NCBI RefSeq assembly: GCF_011382965.1
Contig: NZ_CP049934.1
Coordinates: 186,001-250,000, forward strand
Length of the DNA: 64,000 bases
Reading direction: 5' to 3'
From: Leucobacter insecticola
GTDB lineage: Bacteria > Actinomycetota > Actinomycetes > Actinomycetales > Microbacteriaceae
Position numbers and translations under genes: made by a program. The notes beneath the pieces were generated by a model. The model searched no databases. It worked only from the letters and a program-made list of their open reading frames with translations, and was not told where the DNA came from. Positions within the stretch are counted from its first letter, which is position 1. The number at the start of each line of letters is the position of its first letter. Below are positions 1 to 10,454 of the stretch, one piece after another.

Positions 1-989
1 CTGACATGGAAATCGATTCCCTCATAGGCGTCGAGCACGGCCAGCCGGAGATGCTGCGGCAACCCGCCCGAAGAGGAGACCGTAAACAACGGAACGTCGA
101 TCGCGTCATCGGTCTTTGAGGCGCGGTAGCTGGCGAGGGGGCTGGGGCGATCCCGCACCACAATCTCGGGATCGACGCTGTCACGCGGCACCGCCCGCGT
201 ACCGGCGTCGAGGGCTGGGGCGACCAGAGCGCCCGCACCGAGCGCCACGACCACGGTAGCGGCGGCGAGCAACGAGCGTACGAAGCGACCGCCGGATCCA
301 GCGCTGCTCTCGGCACGGCCAAGCTTGAGCGCGGCCCGCCGCTGGGCCCCCGCGGTCCAGGTCACCCAGCACGCCCCCAGCGCGCCAGCGGCGAGCCACA
401 GCGCGAGTTCTCGGGGCGCCGTGATCGTCACCGGCCCGAGCCGGAACGGCGCGCTCACGGCAGACGCTCCAAACACCGTGCCAAACGCGACGGGCGCGAG
501 AAGCGGCAGTGCCGCAAGACTCGCCCACCGCCCGGGCCTCGCCGCGAGCACGAACGTGAGTACGACGGTGAGGAGCATCACCAGGTATGCCGGGACCAGC
601 ACCGTTTGGTAGGTGCCGACGGGCAGGCTCAGCGTCAATAGTTGTTTCCAGCCCAGTGCGACGGCGGCGAGCCCGTCCAGCAGGCCACGTAGCACTCCGC
701 TCTGTAGCGACTGCGGCACCGCGACGGGCACGATCGTCAACACCAGCAGCGCAAGAAACAGTGCGGTGGTGATGATCCACCGAAGCCGCCAGCGTTCGCG
801 GGCCCACGCGAGCAGGGAGCCTGCGACAAGCGCGGCGCCGGCAAGCACCCACAACCAGGGCGTGACATAGATCGGCCACGCTGCGAACACGCCAATCGTG
901 AGCGCGATAGCGGCGGCGATCCCCGCCCCCAGCATGCGAGCGAAGGGTGCCGGGGTGCCCGGTTCACGGGTGCCGCGCGCCGCGTTCAC
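1..989 (-). CDS. TgpA/DUF3488-type transglutaminase-like membrane protein (3' end outside window)
   Basis: This is the N-terminal membrane part of a transglutaminase-like protein. I read it by translating the minus strand from a GTG at 989, which overlaps the TGA of the DUF58 gene by GTGA. The first ~280 residues hold about six hydrophobic segments with short basic loops, and the reading frame then enters an extracellular part ending in LAVLDAYEGIDFHV at the window edge, a stretch that in this family precedes the Cys-His-Asp transglutaminase core. The core itself lies outside the window. In actinobacteria this gene regularly follows moxR and DUF58, and the three are presumed to form a cell-envelope module of unknown biochemical role. 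Family assignment is good; the enzyme activity cannot be judged here. Confidence 0.8.
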   Translation of the reverse strand, partial: MNAARGTREPGTPAPFARMLGAGIAAAIALTIGVFAAWPIYVTPWLWVLAGAALVAGSLLAWARERWRLRWIITTALFLALLVLTIVPVAVPQSLQSGVLRGLLDGLAAVALGWKQLLTLSLPVGTYQTVLVPAYLVMLLTVVLTFVLAARPGRWASLAALPLLAPVAFGTVFGASAVSAPFRLGPVTITAPRELALWLAAGALGACWVTWTAGAQRRAALKLGRAESSAGSGGRFVRSLLAAATVVVALGAGALVAPALDAGTRAVPRDSVDPEIVVRDRPSPLASYRASKTDDAIDVPLFTVSSSGGLPQHLRLAVLDAYEGIDFHV

Positions 990-2347
990 GATGCGCTCCG
1001 AAGCATCAGCTGCGGCAGGTCGACGAGTGCTCCAACCGTGAACACAGTGAGCGAATCGGCCCGCTGTACTCGCGGCTCCGCGTGTTCCTCGCAGCGGACG
1101 GCGAGCACATGCACATTGGGATCGAAGGCGACGCAGGCGCGTCTGATCCGGCTGAGCTCGGGCACCGAACCGGTCACGATCGCGACGATCGACAGTGGCC
1201 GCCTGGAGTGGGCGAGACCCGCCGCAAGCGCCTCAAACGGCAGCCCCTCGGGAGCCGCTTCGAGCTCGGCCCAGGCATTCAAGAGCTGCTGCGGATCCTG
1301 CGAGGGCAGCTCTTCAAGCCCATCGACGCTCGGGCGCACCCGGCCCGGCGCCCAAGCGGACGCGACGAACCGTTCGCGCCCCTCACGCACGGCCTGCACC
1401 GAGATCGAGGCGGCCACACTCACGCCAAGCTCAAACTCACTGTCGCTCGCATATTCCTCGCGGCGGGCATCAAAAAGCACGGCGACGCGGGCGGTCTGCG
1501 ACTCCTCATACTGACGCACCATCAGGGTGCCGGTCTTCGCGGTCGATTTCCAGTGGACATGCCGCATGGCATCACCCGGGGCATACTCACGCACCGCGTA
1601 GAAAGACAGATCGGAGTCTGTAAGGCGGCGGCTCGCGGTGCCCTCGAGGTCGCGCACGAGACCCGCCGAGTTGGGTGGCAGGGCAGCGGTTTCGGGGTGC
1701 ACGTGGACGAGGTGCTTTTCGGGCCAGGTGACCTCGCGGCGCAGCAGGGATAGCGGATCGCGGCGGGCAACGGTGAGCGGACCGATCTGGATCAACCCGC
1801 GGTGCGGTGCGGGTACGCGGGCGGGAAGGTCGACCTCACTGTGCGGCCCAATAAACGGGATCGTGAGTTCACGAAGCGCAGGTCCCACCGGCAGCTCGGC
1901 GACGGCGGGGAGGGCCGGACGGGTTCCCCTGTTTTCCACGTGGATCATGGCATCGACGGCGCCACCGGCGACAACGCTCGGACGGTCAAGCAGGATCTGC
2001 ACGTGATACGCGCGGCTCCCGATGAGGAACGGCAACGCCACCACGAGAAGCGCCACGCCCGCGACCGCAACAAACCAGGCCTCAACCCAGGAAAGTGTCG
2101 CCCCGAGCACGATCCCTGTCACCATCACAGCAAGCACAAACCAGCCGAGCGGAGTGATCGCCTGCGTGGTGGCATGCCACGCATCCGTGACCCGGCTTTT
2201 CGCGATCCGCCACCTTCTGCGCACGACAATCTTCCGCCGCTGGGTGTCCGCCAGCGCGCGGGTGGAGGTGCGTGTCTCGCCGAGCCGGGTCCGGGTCCTG
2301 GTCATCCGGGTGCCGGTGCGTGAGCCGCGGGTGTGCTCAGCGGTCAC
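986..2347 (-). CDS. DUF58 domain-containing protein
   Basis: A 453-residue DUF58 protein. After a basic N-terminus (about 50 residues rich in R and T) there are two adjacent hydrophobic segments (LGWFVLAVMVTGIVLG and WFVAVAGVALLVVALPFLIG, residues ~65-110). The DUF58 signature follows around residue 255: an SDLSFYAVREYAPGDAMRHVHWKSTAKTG-like stretch, including the conserved R-Y-x-x-G-D-x-x-R-x-V-H-W-K-x-T-A core, and a VWA-like C-terminal half. The start is a GTG overlapping the stop of moxR, and its own stop overlaps the start of the transglutaminase gene, so translation is coupled. DUF58 proteins work with MoxR ATPases in envelope or chaperone-like processes; the precise function is unknown. 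Confidence 0.9.
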   Translation of the reverse strand: MTAEHTRGSRTGTRMTRTRTRLGETRTSTRALADTQRRKIVVRRRWRIAKSRVTDAWHATTQAITPLGWFVLAVMVTGIVLGATLSWVEAWFVAVAGVALLVVALPFLIGSRAYHVQILLDRPSVVAGGAVDAMIHVENRGTRPALPAVAELPVGPALRELTIPFIGPHSEVDLPARVPAPHRGLIQIGPLTVARRDPLSLLRREVTWPEKHLVHVHPETAALPPNSAGLVRDLEGTASRRLTDSDLSFYAVREYAPGDAMRHVHWKSTAKTGTLMVRQYEESQTARVAVLFDARREEYASDSEFELGVSVAASISVQAVREGRERFVASAWAPGRVRPSVDGLEELPSQDPQQLLNAWAELEAAPEGLPFEALAAGLAHSRRPLSIVAIVTGSVPELSRIRRACVAFDPNVHVLAVRCEEHAEPRVQRADSLTVFTVGALVDLPQLMLRSAS

Positions 2348-3338
2348 GCGGTGCCGTTCTCCTGGGGGGCTCGAATATCCAGCAGGATCTTGCCGACGAC
2401 GGCCTCCGCGGTGACCCCGTCAAACTCGGCCTCCGGCTCCAGCACGAGACGGTGGGCCAGCACTGAGATCGCCAACTCACGAATGTCGTCGGGGGTGACG
2501 TATGAGCGGCCGCACACGAGCGCCCACGCTGAGGCCATCCGGGTGAGTCCGAGCGCACCGCGGACGCTGGCCCCGAGACGCACCTCGCTCGCTCGCCTCG
2601 TCGCCTCAACAAGTTCGATCACGTACGAGGCGATCAGCGGACTGACGTGCACGGCGCGGGTGAACTCCTGCAGCTGCAACAGCGTGCCAACATTCATCAC
2701 CGGCTGCACCTGGCTGATCGTTTCACGCTGCAGGATCCGCATCATCGCAGCGTCATCCGGGTAACCGATCGACGTTTTGATCATAAAACGGTCAAGCTGC
2801 GCCTCGGGCAGGCGATACGTTCCCGCCTGCTCAACCGGGTTTTGGGTCGCAATGACCAGGAACGGTTCCGCGACCGTGTGGCTCTGACCGTCAACGGTGA
2901 CCTGATGTTCCTCCATCACTTCGAGCAGCGCCGACTGCGTCTTGGGACTCGCGCGGTTGATCTCGTCGGCCAGCACCACATTCGCAAAGATTGGGCCAGC
3001 ATGGAACTCGAAGATGCCCTGCTTCTGGTCATACACCGTGATCCCGGTGACGTCACCCGGCAGCAGGTCGGGGTGAACTGCACCCGCGAAGAGGTACCGT
3101 GCATCGCCTGCGCGAGGGCACGCGCGAGGGCGGTTTTACCTGTGCCTGGCACGTCCTCCAGGAGCACATGGCCGCCCCCCATCGCCGTGGCGAGCACCAG
3201 CTCGATGACGCGGCGCTTGCCCTGAATCGCCTGTTCCATCGCATCGGCGGCGGAGCGCACCGCCTCGCTCGCCCAGCGTGCGCGCTCGTCGGTGAGCGGA
3301 CCGACCGTGTCGGCAACGAGCTTCGGCTCGGGTGTCAT
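2344..3338 (-). pseudogene. MoxR-family AAA+ ATPase, split by a 1-base deletion
   Basis: MoxR is an AAA+ ATPase thought to act as a chaperone for metal or envelope factors. The first frame carries the Walker A region (LLEDVPGTGKTALARAL) and ends wrongly after VQFTP. A second frame carries Walker B (NVVLADEINRASPKTQSALLE), the sensor region (VIATQNPVEQAGTYRLPEAQLDRF) and the lid. Adding one C in the run at 3070-3073 (GGGG on the plus strand) restores the family sequence FTPDLLPGDVTGITVYDQ and gives a 331-residue protein of normal length. The gene lies between the Ig-like gene (4-base overlap) and DUF58 (overlap). Either a sequencing error or a recent mutation; I favour error because the rest is fully conserved. 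Confidence 0.85.
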
Positions 3339-6300
3339 GTTTGTTCCTTCTGTCGCGGGATGTGGGCAGGTGGGTCAGGGGCCGGGGGTGTGGTGTTGAG
3401 GGCACCCGCGAAGACCACAGGGTTTCGAGAGGACCCAGCCCAACTGATCATGATTGTTCCGGCGGTCTCATCGGCTGAGTAGATTGGGGTATCCCCGGGA
3501 ACACCAGTAAAGCTGAAGTGAGTGGCAATCTCAGCAGGATCGAGCGAAGTCGCGGGGCTATTCAGTGTGATGCCGAGCGGGGCAATACCACCTGCCGGAT
3601 TGACGTTTGCAGAAACGTCCGAGCATTTTCCAGAATCGGTCATGCACCAGATCGCGGTAGTAGAAACGCTGCCGGGTAGCATCGAAAAGCTTCCGTTGCC
3701 CGTATTCGCATAGCGGATCGTTGCACCGTCGATATTGCCGAAATCGCTGAGGTTCGGCGGGTTCGCAGAGTACTGAGCGTAATTGCCTGTCACTGTCGCA
3801 TATTCGTTGACCGTGTAAGTGACATTGTTGGGTGGAGGCACAGATCCGCCCGTAAAGATTGAGGCTGTTGGTACCGCCACAGTGGTCCCGTAGTCGGTAA
3901 ACCCGCACACCGCCCCAGTGAAATAGCGGTAGAGTCGCAGACCAGTTCCAGATTCGGTTGACCCCGTGCATCCGGGAGCAGCTTGTCCCTCTTGCAGACC
4001 GTAGCTGAAGGTTAAGCGGTCTGCACCGTTGGCATCCCAATTCGCGGTGCTAAAGCTCCAGCCGGTGTCGCCTACGGCCGTCAGATTCGCCGTACCCGCC
4101 CGCGGCGCACCGATCGGCGTCGCTGTCGCCTCCTTCGCGGAGCCGCGTCCACCGTCGCTCCCCGTGTACCCGGGCGGGATCTTGTCGGCGCTATCCGCAG
4201 CAATCACTGAGAACGTGTGTTGGACGGTGGAGGCCACGATGATGCCGTCGGCGGGCAGCGCCCGCTCTACTCCATCAACCAGCAGGATACGGGCTGCGCC
4301 CACAGCCTCTCCAACGGTCAATTGAACTTTTCCGTTTCCAGAATCCGTGTTCTCGGGCCACGTCACCGTCTTCGCGCTGATCGTCGGCGACTCCGGCGGT
4401 ACATACGCCCAGGTCTCGGCACCGTTCGCGGAGATTTCAGAGGATCCCACCGAGTTCACGGCGCGCGCCGTGTAGATGCGCTTCTCCCCCGGGGTGAGTC
4501 CCGTCACCGTGCAGCTCGCGAGGTTGCCGCTCGGCGCACAGCTCGCGACCGTGGCACCGCCAGCAACGATCTCGACACCGGTGACGGCCGGATACGAGGT
4601 CTGCGAGCTCAGCTCAACGGCGAGCGTCACGCCGCTGGCACCAGCCGATGTCGGCGTGATTCCGGCGGGCGCGCGCGGCACACCCTGCGCGTCAAGCTCA
4701 ACCGTGCCGGTGCCGGTGCGGTTCTGCGCATCACGCACCGTGAAGGTACCGGTGCACTTTCCGCCAGCACCCCGACTGTCAGGCCAGGCCACACTTATGG
4801 AGTCACCGGCTGCCTGGAATGATCCTGTCGTGCAGCCCGCAGCATCCACCGAGACGAGCGTCAATCCGCCGCCATTCTTGCCCTGGAATGGGTCGTACTC
4901 GCCCGGGGCGCCGATCACGCGCGCCTGGCAGCTCGATCCGACCGTGCAGTTCAGCTGCACGGTAGCTCCGCGGGGAGTGTCCTTCGCGGCCTCGCCCACC
5001 CGCAGCGTCAACTGCGCCTGGCTCTCGCCTGCACCCGATACGGTCACGACCAGCGGATCCTGGCTGCCCGGCACGGCGTTCGCGTTCGCCGTCACCGTCA
5101 GCTGTGATCCGGAGGGCGCCACCTGAAAGCTCTGGCCGCCACCGCTGACCTGGAATCGCAGCCGATCCTTCGATCCCTCGCGGTTGCCCTGCCAGCGCAC
5201 CATGTCTCCGAGGTCAATCGTTTCAGAAGCTCCGGGCGCGACCGTGCGGGTCAGCGGTTCAAGTTCCACAGTGGGGTCGGTGGGCACCACCGAGATGGGG
5301 ATCGGAAGCTGGGTCCACGCCTTCTGTTCAGCGAGTTTGACCGCGATCACACAGCTGTCGGTCCAGGGGGCCTCCTTACCCGCGTCGTACTTCACCTGCG
5401 CAGCACCAGAAGACGAACAGCTCGCCTGGGCGCGCTGCACCGGGAAGGATCCCTGCTTCAGATCGATCTTGTCGTCAGCCGCGAGATCCAAGACGTCTCG
5501 CACCGCCACCTCAACGGATTTACCTTCGTCAACCGAAATCGGCTGAACCCCCGCCTTCAGCGTGAGCCGCAACTCGTCAAGCGGCGGGATCACCAAAAAC
5601 CCGAACGTCTCTACGGCCTCACCCGCGGCGTCGTTGCCCGCGAGCCGGAACGGCACGAGATCGCCCTCGGCACGATACGGGCCGATGATCCTGGAACCAT
5701 CGACCTTAAACCGGTCAGCGGCTGAACCCCACACCGAGAGCTTCAGCGCATTGACGTCACCCGACGCCCAGTAGACCTGATCCGTAACAACATCGATACC
5801 GCCGCGTTCAAGCTCCACCCGGTCGCGCGCAGAAAGCACCGTGTCCTTCACCGTAGGCGCCTGCTGCCCCACCCGTGCGGATGTCTGCACAACAATCAGC
5901 CCGTCAGCCGTGCTCTTGCTCTCGGACGAGCGCACGGTGTAGCGATAGGAGACGGTGCCGGGCTCCGCGCTCGCACGCACTTCCACCCGCCCCTGTTTCA
6001 ACTCAGACAGGTCTATACGTCCCTGTAGCTCGCGGTAGGCCAGGGAATCTGCGCCGCCCGGCACGTTGGGCACCACCTCAATGAGTTCGAGGGTGCCGTG
6101 CATTGGGTCGATGTCATTATCGAGCGGGCGCACCACGGCGGGCTCTGCGGCTCCGGTCGTCAGGCGCACGTAGTCACTGTAGGTAATCGGGGCTCCGGAT
6201 CCTGCCACCTCGGGTGTCACAATTACCCGCAGGGTGCCGATCCCCTCCCCGCCATAGTCATCACGCACCGTGTAGTTCAGCAGGGTCACCCCGGGCTCGG

Positions 6301-9296
6301 CACGCTTCGAAGCTTCCACCTGTACCGTACTACTGCGGGGAGCGAGCGTGGCGACGAGTTGCGCGTTATCGGAAGCCCCCACCGAGACGAGACGCACGCG
6401 ATCCCCGTCGGGGTCTACTCCAGTGAGCGGGATCTGGGCGTTCGCCCGTTCCCCCGGCGCGAGGCGCACGGTCACGGTCCTCGGCTGCGGATCCCGGTTA
6501 CCGGTCTTGGGCAGCACGGTCACTCTGACGTGCCCGACGTCGCTCTGCTCCGGCGTGCTCGCGCCGTAGGTGGTGTAGCTCAGGGTGTAGACGCCGGGTT
6601 CACTGGGGGCAAGATAGCGGAGCACGTTCCCGGAAGCGAAGGCCAGTTCACCCTTCGCGCCGGAACCCTCGATCGCGGGATGCAGCACCAATCGCTGACC
6701 GGGAGGGGCCACATCGTTGTCGAGCACGGGAATGTCGACCACGGATCCGGCACGCACCGTCGCCGTGTCAGCGACCGCGATCGCACCCTCACTCCCGGTG
6801 TCGGCTACCTGGAAGACCGTCAAACGGCCCATCGCAATATCGGCTTCCTCAGCGACCCCCACATCGATCGCACCGATGCGCCCCGGCGCACCGTCCGCCG
6901 TCGCCCCGGAGACGCGCACGCGGGCGTGCTCGATCACATCGGCGCGCAGTTCACCGTCGAGCACCTCGGCGGAATTCACCACCAGGGCGCGGCTGTTCGC
7001 ACCAGGCACGGCGTCGAGTACATCGACGGTGGTGTCCGAGAGCGGGCGCACAAACGCGCGCAGCGGCGGCAGGCCAAGTTTTGTGCGCGCATCAACCGCA
7101 GTCACCCGCATCGTGCCCGTAATCTCGGCGTCGGTGCCGGTATCACGAACCGTCAACGACACGATCGAGCTGCCCGCCTCACGCGCGCGAACCTCAATCG
7201 TCCCCGCGCCCGTGTTCGCGGACACCTCGGCAGAACCACTCTGTACGGTGGCGTCGACAAGCGTGTAGGAACCAGATCCCCCGGTCACCCTCGAGAGCGG
7301 CCTCAGCGTTGACGCCTGACCGACCTGCACAGTGCTCGCGATCTGCGGGAGCTCGGCACGCGCACCCGTCCGCACGCTCACCACAAGAACCTTCTCGGTG
7401 CTCGCGCCGCGGGAATCCGCAACGGTCACCCGCACCGCAACATCACTGTCGGGGGCGTTCGGATCCGTGTGCCGGAGGGCGAGGCGCCCGTCAGCGGTGA
7501 CAAGCGCGCGCACCGGATCCTCGGCATTCGCTGGAACCGCTGAGGCGAGCATCATCGGATCACCCTCGGGTCAACCCATCCCTCAAGAATCGGCATCACG
7601 AGCGTGCCGCCCGGCGCGAGTTCCGGTTTCGGCCAGGTCCGCTGGCAACCCTCCACCGGGCACCACTCCGGTGCCGTATTCGTGTCGGTGTCAACGACGG
7701 TGAGCGTGACCGTTGCCGGCTCCGAAAGCGCAAAACCATCAGTGATCCGGTAGGTGAAACTCGCACTCCCGCGAGCCCCCGCCGAGGGCGTCACCACCAG
7801 ATCCTGACCGTCAGCAAGCATGGCAAGCGTGCCAAACTCCGCAGGCAGGCCCTCGCCGAGACCGTCCGGGACGATGGTGATGACATCGCGGCGGTTCGGA
7901 TCGTAATCGTTCAAGAGCACCGGCAACAACGCTGGCTCGCCCGCGCGCACACCAAACTTGTCATCGACCGCAACAGGGGCTCCTGTTCAGTGACGTCCTG
8001 CACGACGACGGTGCCATCCTCCTCTTTCGGAGGATCCACCTGCGCCCACTGCCGCACCGGGATCAGCTTGCCGTCCGGCACCGTCCACATCATGCCGGTC
8101 TGCACCTCGGTCAACAACGCATGGCTGCCGCTCGAGCGAATCACCGGCTCGGGATCCCCCGGCACCGAGACGCTGTCATCGAGAGTCAACGGGATGAGTC
8201 CTTCACGGTCGCCCCAGAGGTTGGCCTCCTCCGGCCCAAACCAGGCCGCATAGCGATCGCCAGCCACGGCGATCGGCTGCGCTGGCACACCATCAGCCTC
8301 TGCCACCCGAGTGGCGTCTTGCCGGTCGATCTGCCACAGCCCGTTCCGATCCGCCACCAGGATCTCGGATCCGGCAGCCTTGGCACTCGAAGCCTGCAAC
8401 TTCGCGCCCTCGTCCGTGTCGAGCGTTATGGCATCAGTGACACCCTCGACCCACAGTTTGCCCTCGCTCGGATCAAACAGGACCCACTTCTCGTCCACGA
8501 TCGCGAGCTGCACGTTTTCCGCTGGCACGTCCTCTGAAACCTTCGCGGTGCGGTTTCTGAACTCTGCGCGGCTCGCGTCGTACCAGTGCACCGCGTGTTC
8601 GGTGCTCGAATAGAGCGCAACAAGACCGTCCGGATCCACCGCAACAGCGGCGGCTTGGAAACCCGCATCAGCCGGGTCTTGGGCCGATGCGTCGTCGGTG
8701 CCTGACGCAGGATCGAGCAGCACAGGATCGCTGAGCTGCCTTACGTCTGGGTCGCTTGCGGCAGCCGCCTTATCATCGAACAGGCTGAGATACACCTCAC
8801 CCAGATCGGTGCGGAAGAGCACCACCCCGCCCGCGGCCACAATGTCCCGAGTGCCATTCGGGGTGCGCATCGCAGCGGATCCCGCGTCGGATCCCGCATC
8901 GTTTGCCCCATCCGCGACGGTCGCCGCGTCGTTTGCGTCGTCACCCGCATCCTGGCCGCCTGCCGCATCATCCAAGAGGTCGCGTGGCAGCGTCGGATCA
9001 ATACTCCAGGCGCGTCCGTTTCCGTGACTGAGCAGCACGCTCTGCGCACCAGACTGCAGCAGCCCGCTCGGTTCCTCAACCGAACGCACCGTATCGATCT
9101 CCGCGGTCAGCGTGTTGACGCGCGCATACTGGCCGGAGCTGCGCATCGCCCAGACAGCGGGCTCATCCCGCGGCACCTCGCGGGCGTCATACCCAGCGGC
9201 CACCACGGCGATGGTCGTCAGCACCGCGAGTGACAACCCGCCGGCGAGCCAACTCACAAGTCTTGAGCGATTGCGGGTCGTCCGTGCCGCCATCAC
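3335..9296 (-). pseudogene. Giant Ig-like/FN3 domain envelope protein, split by two 1-base deletions
   Basis: Three consecutive minus-strand frames form one gene of about 1987 residues once repaired. The N-terminal part (9296 to ~7978) has a basic start, one membrane anchor (WLAGGLSLAVLTTIAVVAAG) and a ~400-residue beta-rich region that could be a propeller. The rest is a series of cadherin/Ig-like repeats with V-x-D-N-D and D-P-E/D-G-D motifs, then a fibronectin-type segment (TGVEIVAGGATVASC, TVTGLTPGEKRIYTARAVNSVG) and a Pro-rich end. The first break is at 7976-7979, where one added C gives EPPVAVDDKFG; the second is at 7568-7570, where one added C gives VDPEGDPMM. It overlaps the kinase gene by 4 bases upstream and moxR downstream. 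Probably a surface partner of this secretion-like locus; function unknown. Confidence 0.8.
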
Positions 9297-10399
9297 AGCC
9301 CACCCATCAGCGCGAACGCGACACCCGCAGCCGCGAGAATTCCAACCGCGATTCCCGCCCCGATCAGGCCAGCCTTCACAGGCGAGGTTTTGCGATCCGG
9401 CAGCAGTTCTTCTTCAATCCTCTGCCGCGCAGCCTCTTCACGGCGCTGCGCGCGCCCCTGCTCCTGCACCGTCGTGATCACCGGACCCCGCGGCTCCTGC
9501 GCGGCCGCCGCAAGCGGGGCCCACCCGGCACCCACGACGTCGAGCGGGGTCGCATCCCAGCCGTAGGCACGCTGTGCCTGTCGCAGCGCCTCACCAAACT
9601 CACGCATCGACGTGAAACGTTGCTCGGGTTTTTGCATCAGCGCGCGGGCAATCACGGCGTCAAAGTGTTCGTACCCCTGCGCTCCAGGCACTGGAACATA
9701 CCTGGCACGCTTGATTCGGTCCATCATCTTGGACTCGGTATTCTGCCCGCGCTGCGGGCTCGCAAACGGAGACCTGCCCGCCGCGAAGGTGTAGAGGGTG
9801 GCGCCGAGCGACCAAATCTCGCTCGCGACCGTGCCGCTTGTGTCCCCGGCAACGACCTCGGGAGCCGCCCACGGAATCGACATCGCCTGGCTCGTGCCCT
9901 CACCGAGCATCTGACCGCGCAGTGAGACGATCCCAAAGTCTGCGAGCATCGGGCGCCCGGTGGTAGCGATCAGCACGTTCGACGGTTTGATGTCGCGGTG
10001 CAGCACGCCCGCCTGGTGCGCAGTCTCAAGCGCCCCGGCCAACCGCACGCCCGCGTCAAGCACCTCGTTCAACGGACTTGTCTGCCCCTTCGATCGTTCA
10101 CGAAGCGACTGCGGGCAGTACTCCATCGCGATGTAGGGATGGCCGTCCGCCGAGACGCTCGCCGCAAAGATCGACACGATCGAGGGGTGGCTCGACAACT
10201 GCGCCATCGCGTCGGCCTCGGCCTCGAACATCGCCCTGCTCGACGGAGCCGACAGGCTCTCGGACAGCACCTTCACCGCGACGACGCGCCTCGGCATATC
10301 TTGTTCGTATTGATACACCTGCGCGAAACCGCCAGAGCCCAACGGTCGCACGTAGCTGAAGCCCGAGATACGCGGCGGGCTGACCGCCGCGCTACTCAT
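9293..10399 (-). CDS. Membrane-anchored Ser/Thr protein kinase
   Basis: A Hanks-type kinase of 368 residues. The glycine loop is LGSGGFAQVY (20-29), the ATP-binding lysine is K43 in AVKV, the catalytic loop is HRDIKPSN (134-141, D136), the magnesium motif is DFG (154-156) and the activation segment ends with APE (E181). The kinase domain ends near residue 275, followed by a charged linker and one C-terminal membrane span (about 343-366) with hardly any outside tail, so there is no PASTA sensor. It lies 55 bases downstream of the protease gene and overlaps the Ig-like gene, so all are probably cotranscribed. In related loci such kinases pair with FHA proteins and a PP2C phosphatase, which would lie outside this window. 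Confidence 0.92.
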   Translation of the reverse strand: MSSAAVSPPRISGFSYVRPLGSGGFAQVYQYEQDMPRRVVAVKVLSESLSAPSSRAMFEAEADAMAQLSSHPSIVSIFAASVSADGHPYIAMEYCPQSLRERSKGQTSPLNEVLDAGVRLAGALETAHQAGVLHRDIKPSNVLIATTGRPMLADFGIVSLRGQMLGEGTSQAMSIPWAAPEVVAGDTSGTVASEIWSLGATLYTFAAGRSPFASPQRGQNTESKMMDRIKRARYVPVPGAQGYEHFDAVIARALMQKPEQRFTSMREFGEALRQAQRAYGWDATPLDVVGAGWAPLAAAAQEPRGPVITTVQEQGRAQRREEAARQRIEEELLPDRKTSPVKAGLIGAGIAVGILAAAGVAFALMGGL

Positions 10400-10454
10400 A
10401 CGTGAGCATCGCGATCGAGATTCGATGCAGGGACATAGCTACCATCTTAAAACA

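Noticed and set aside
947-1753. Long plus-strand frames opposite DUF58, and many similar ones opposite the Ig-like, surface-protein, mmsA and aminotransferase genes
   Set aside because: They mirror the codon structure of high-GC genes on the other strand and show no domain, signal peptide or ribosome site.
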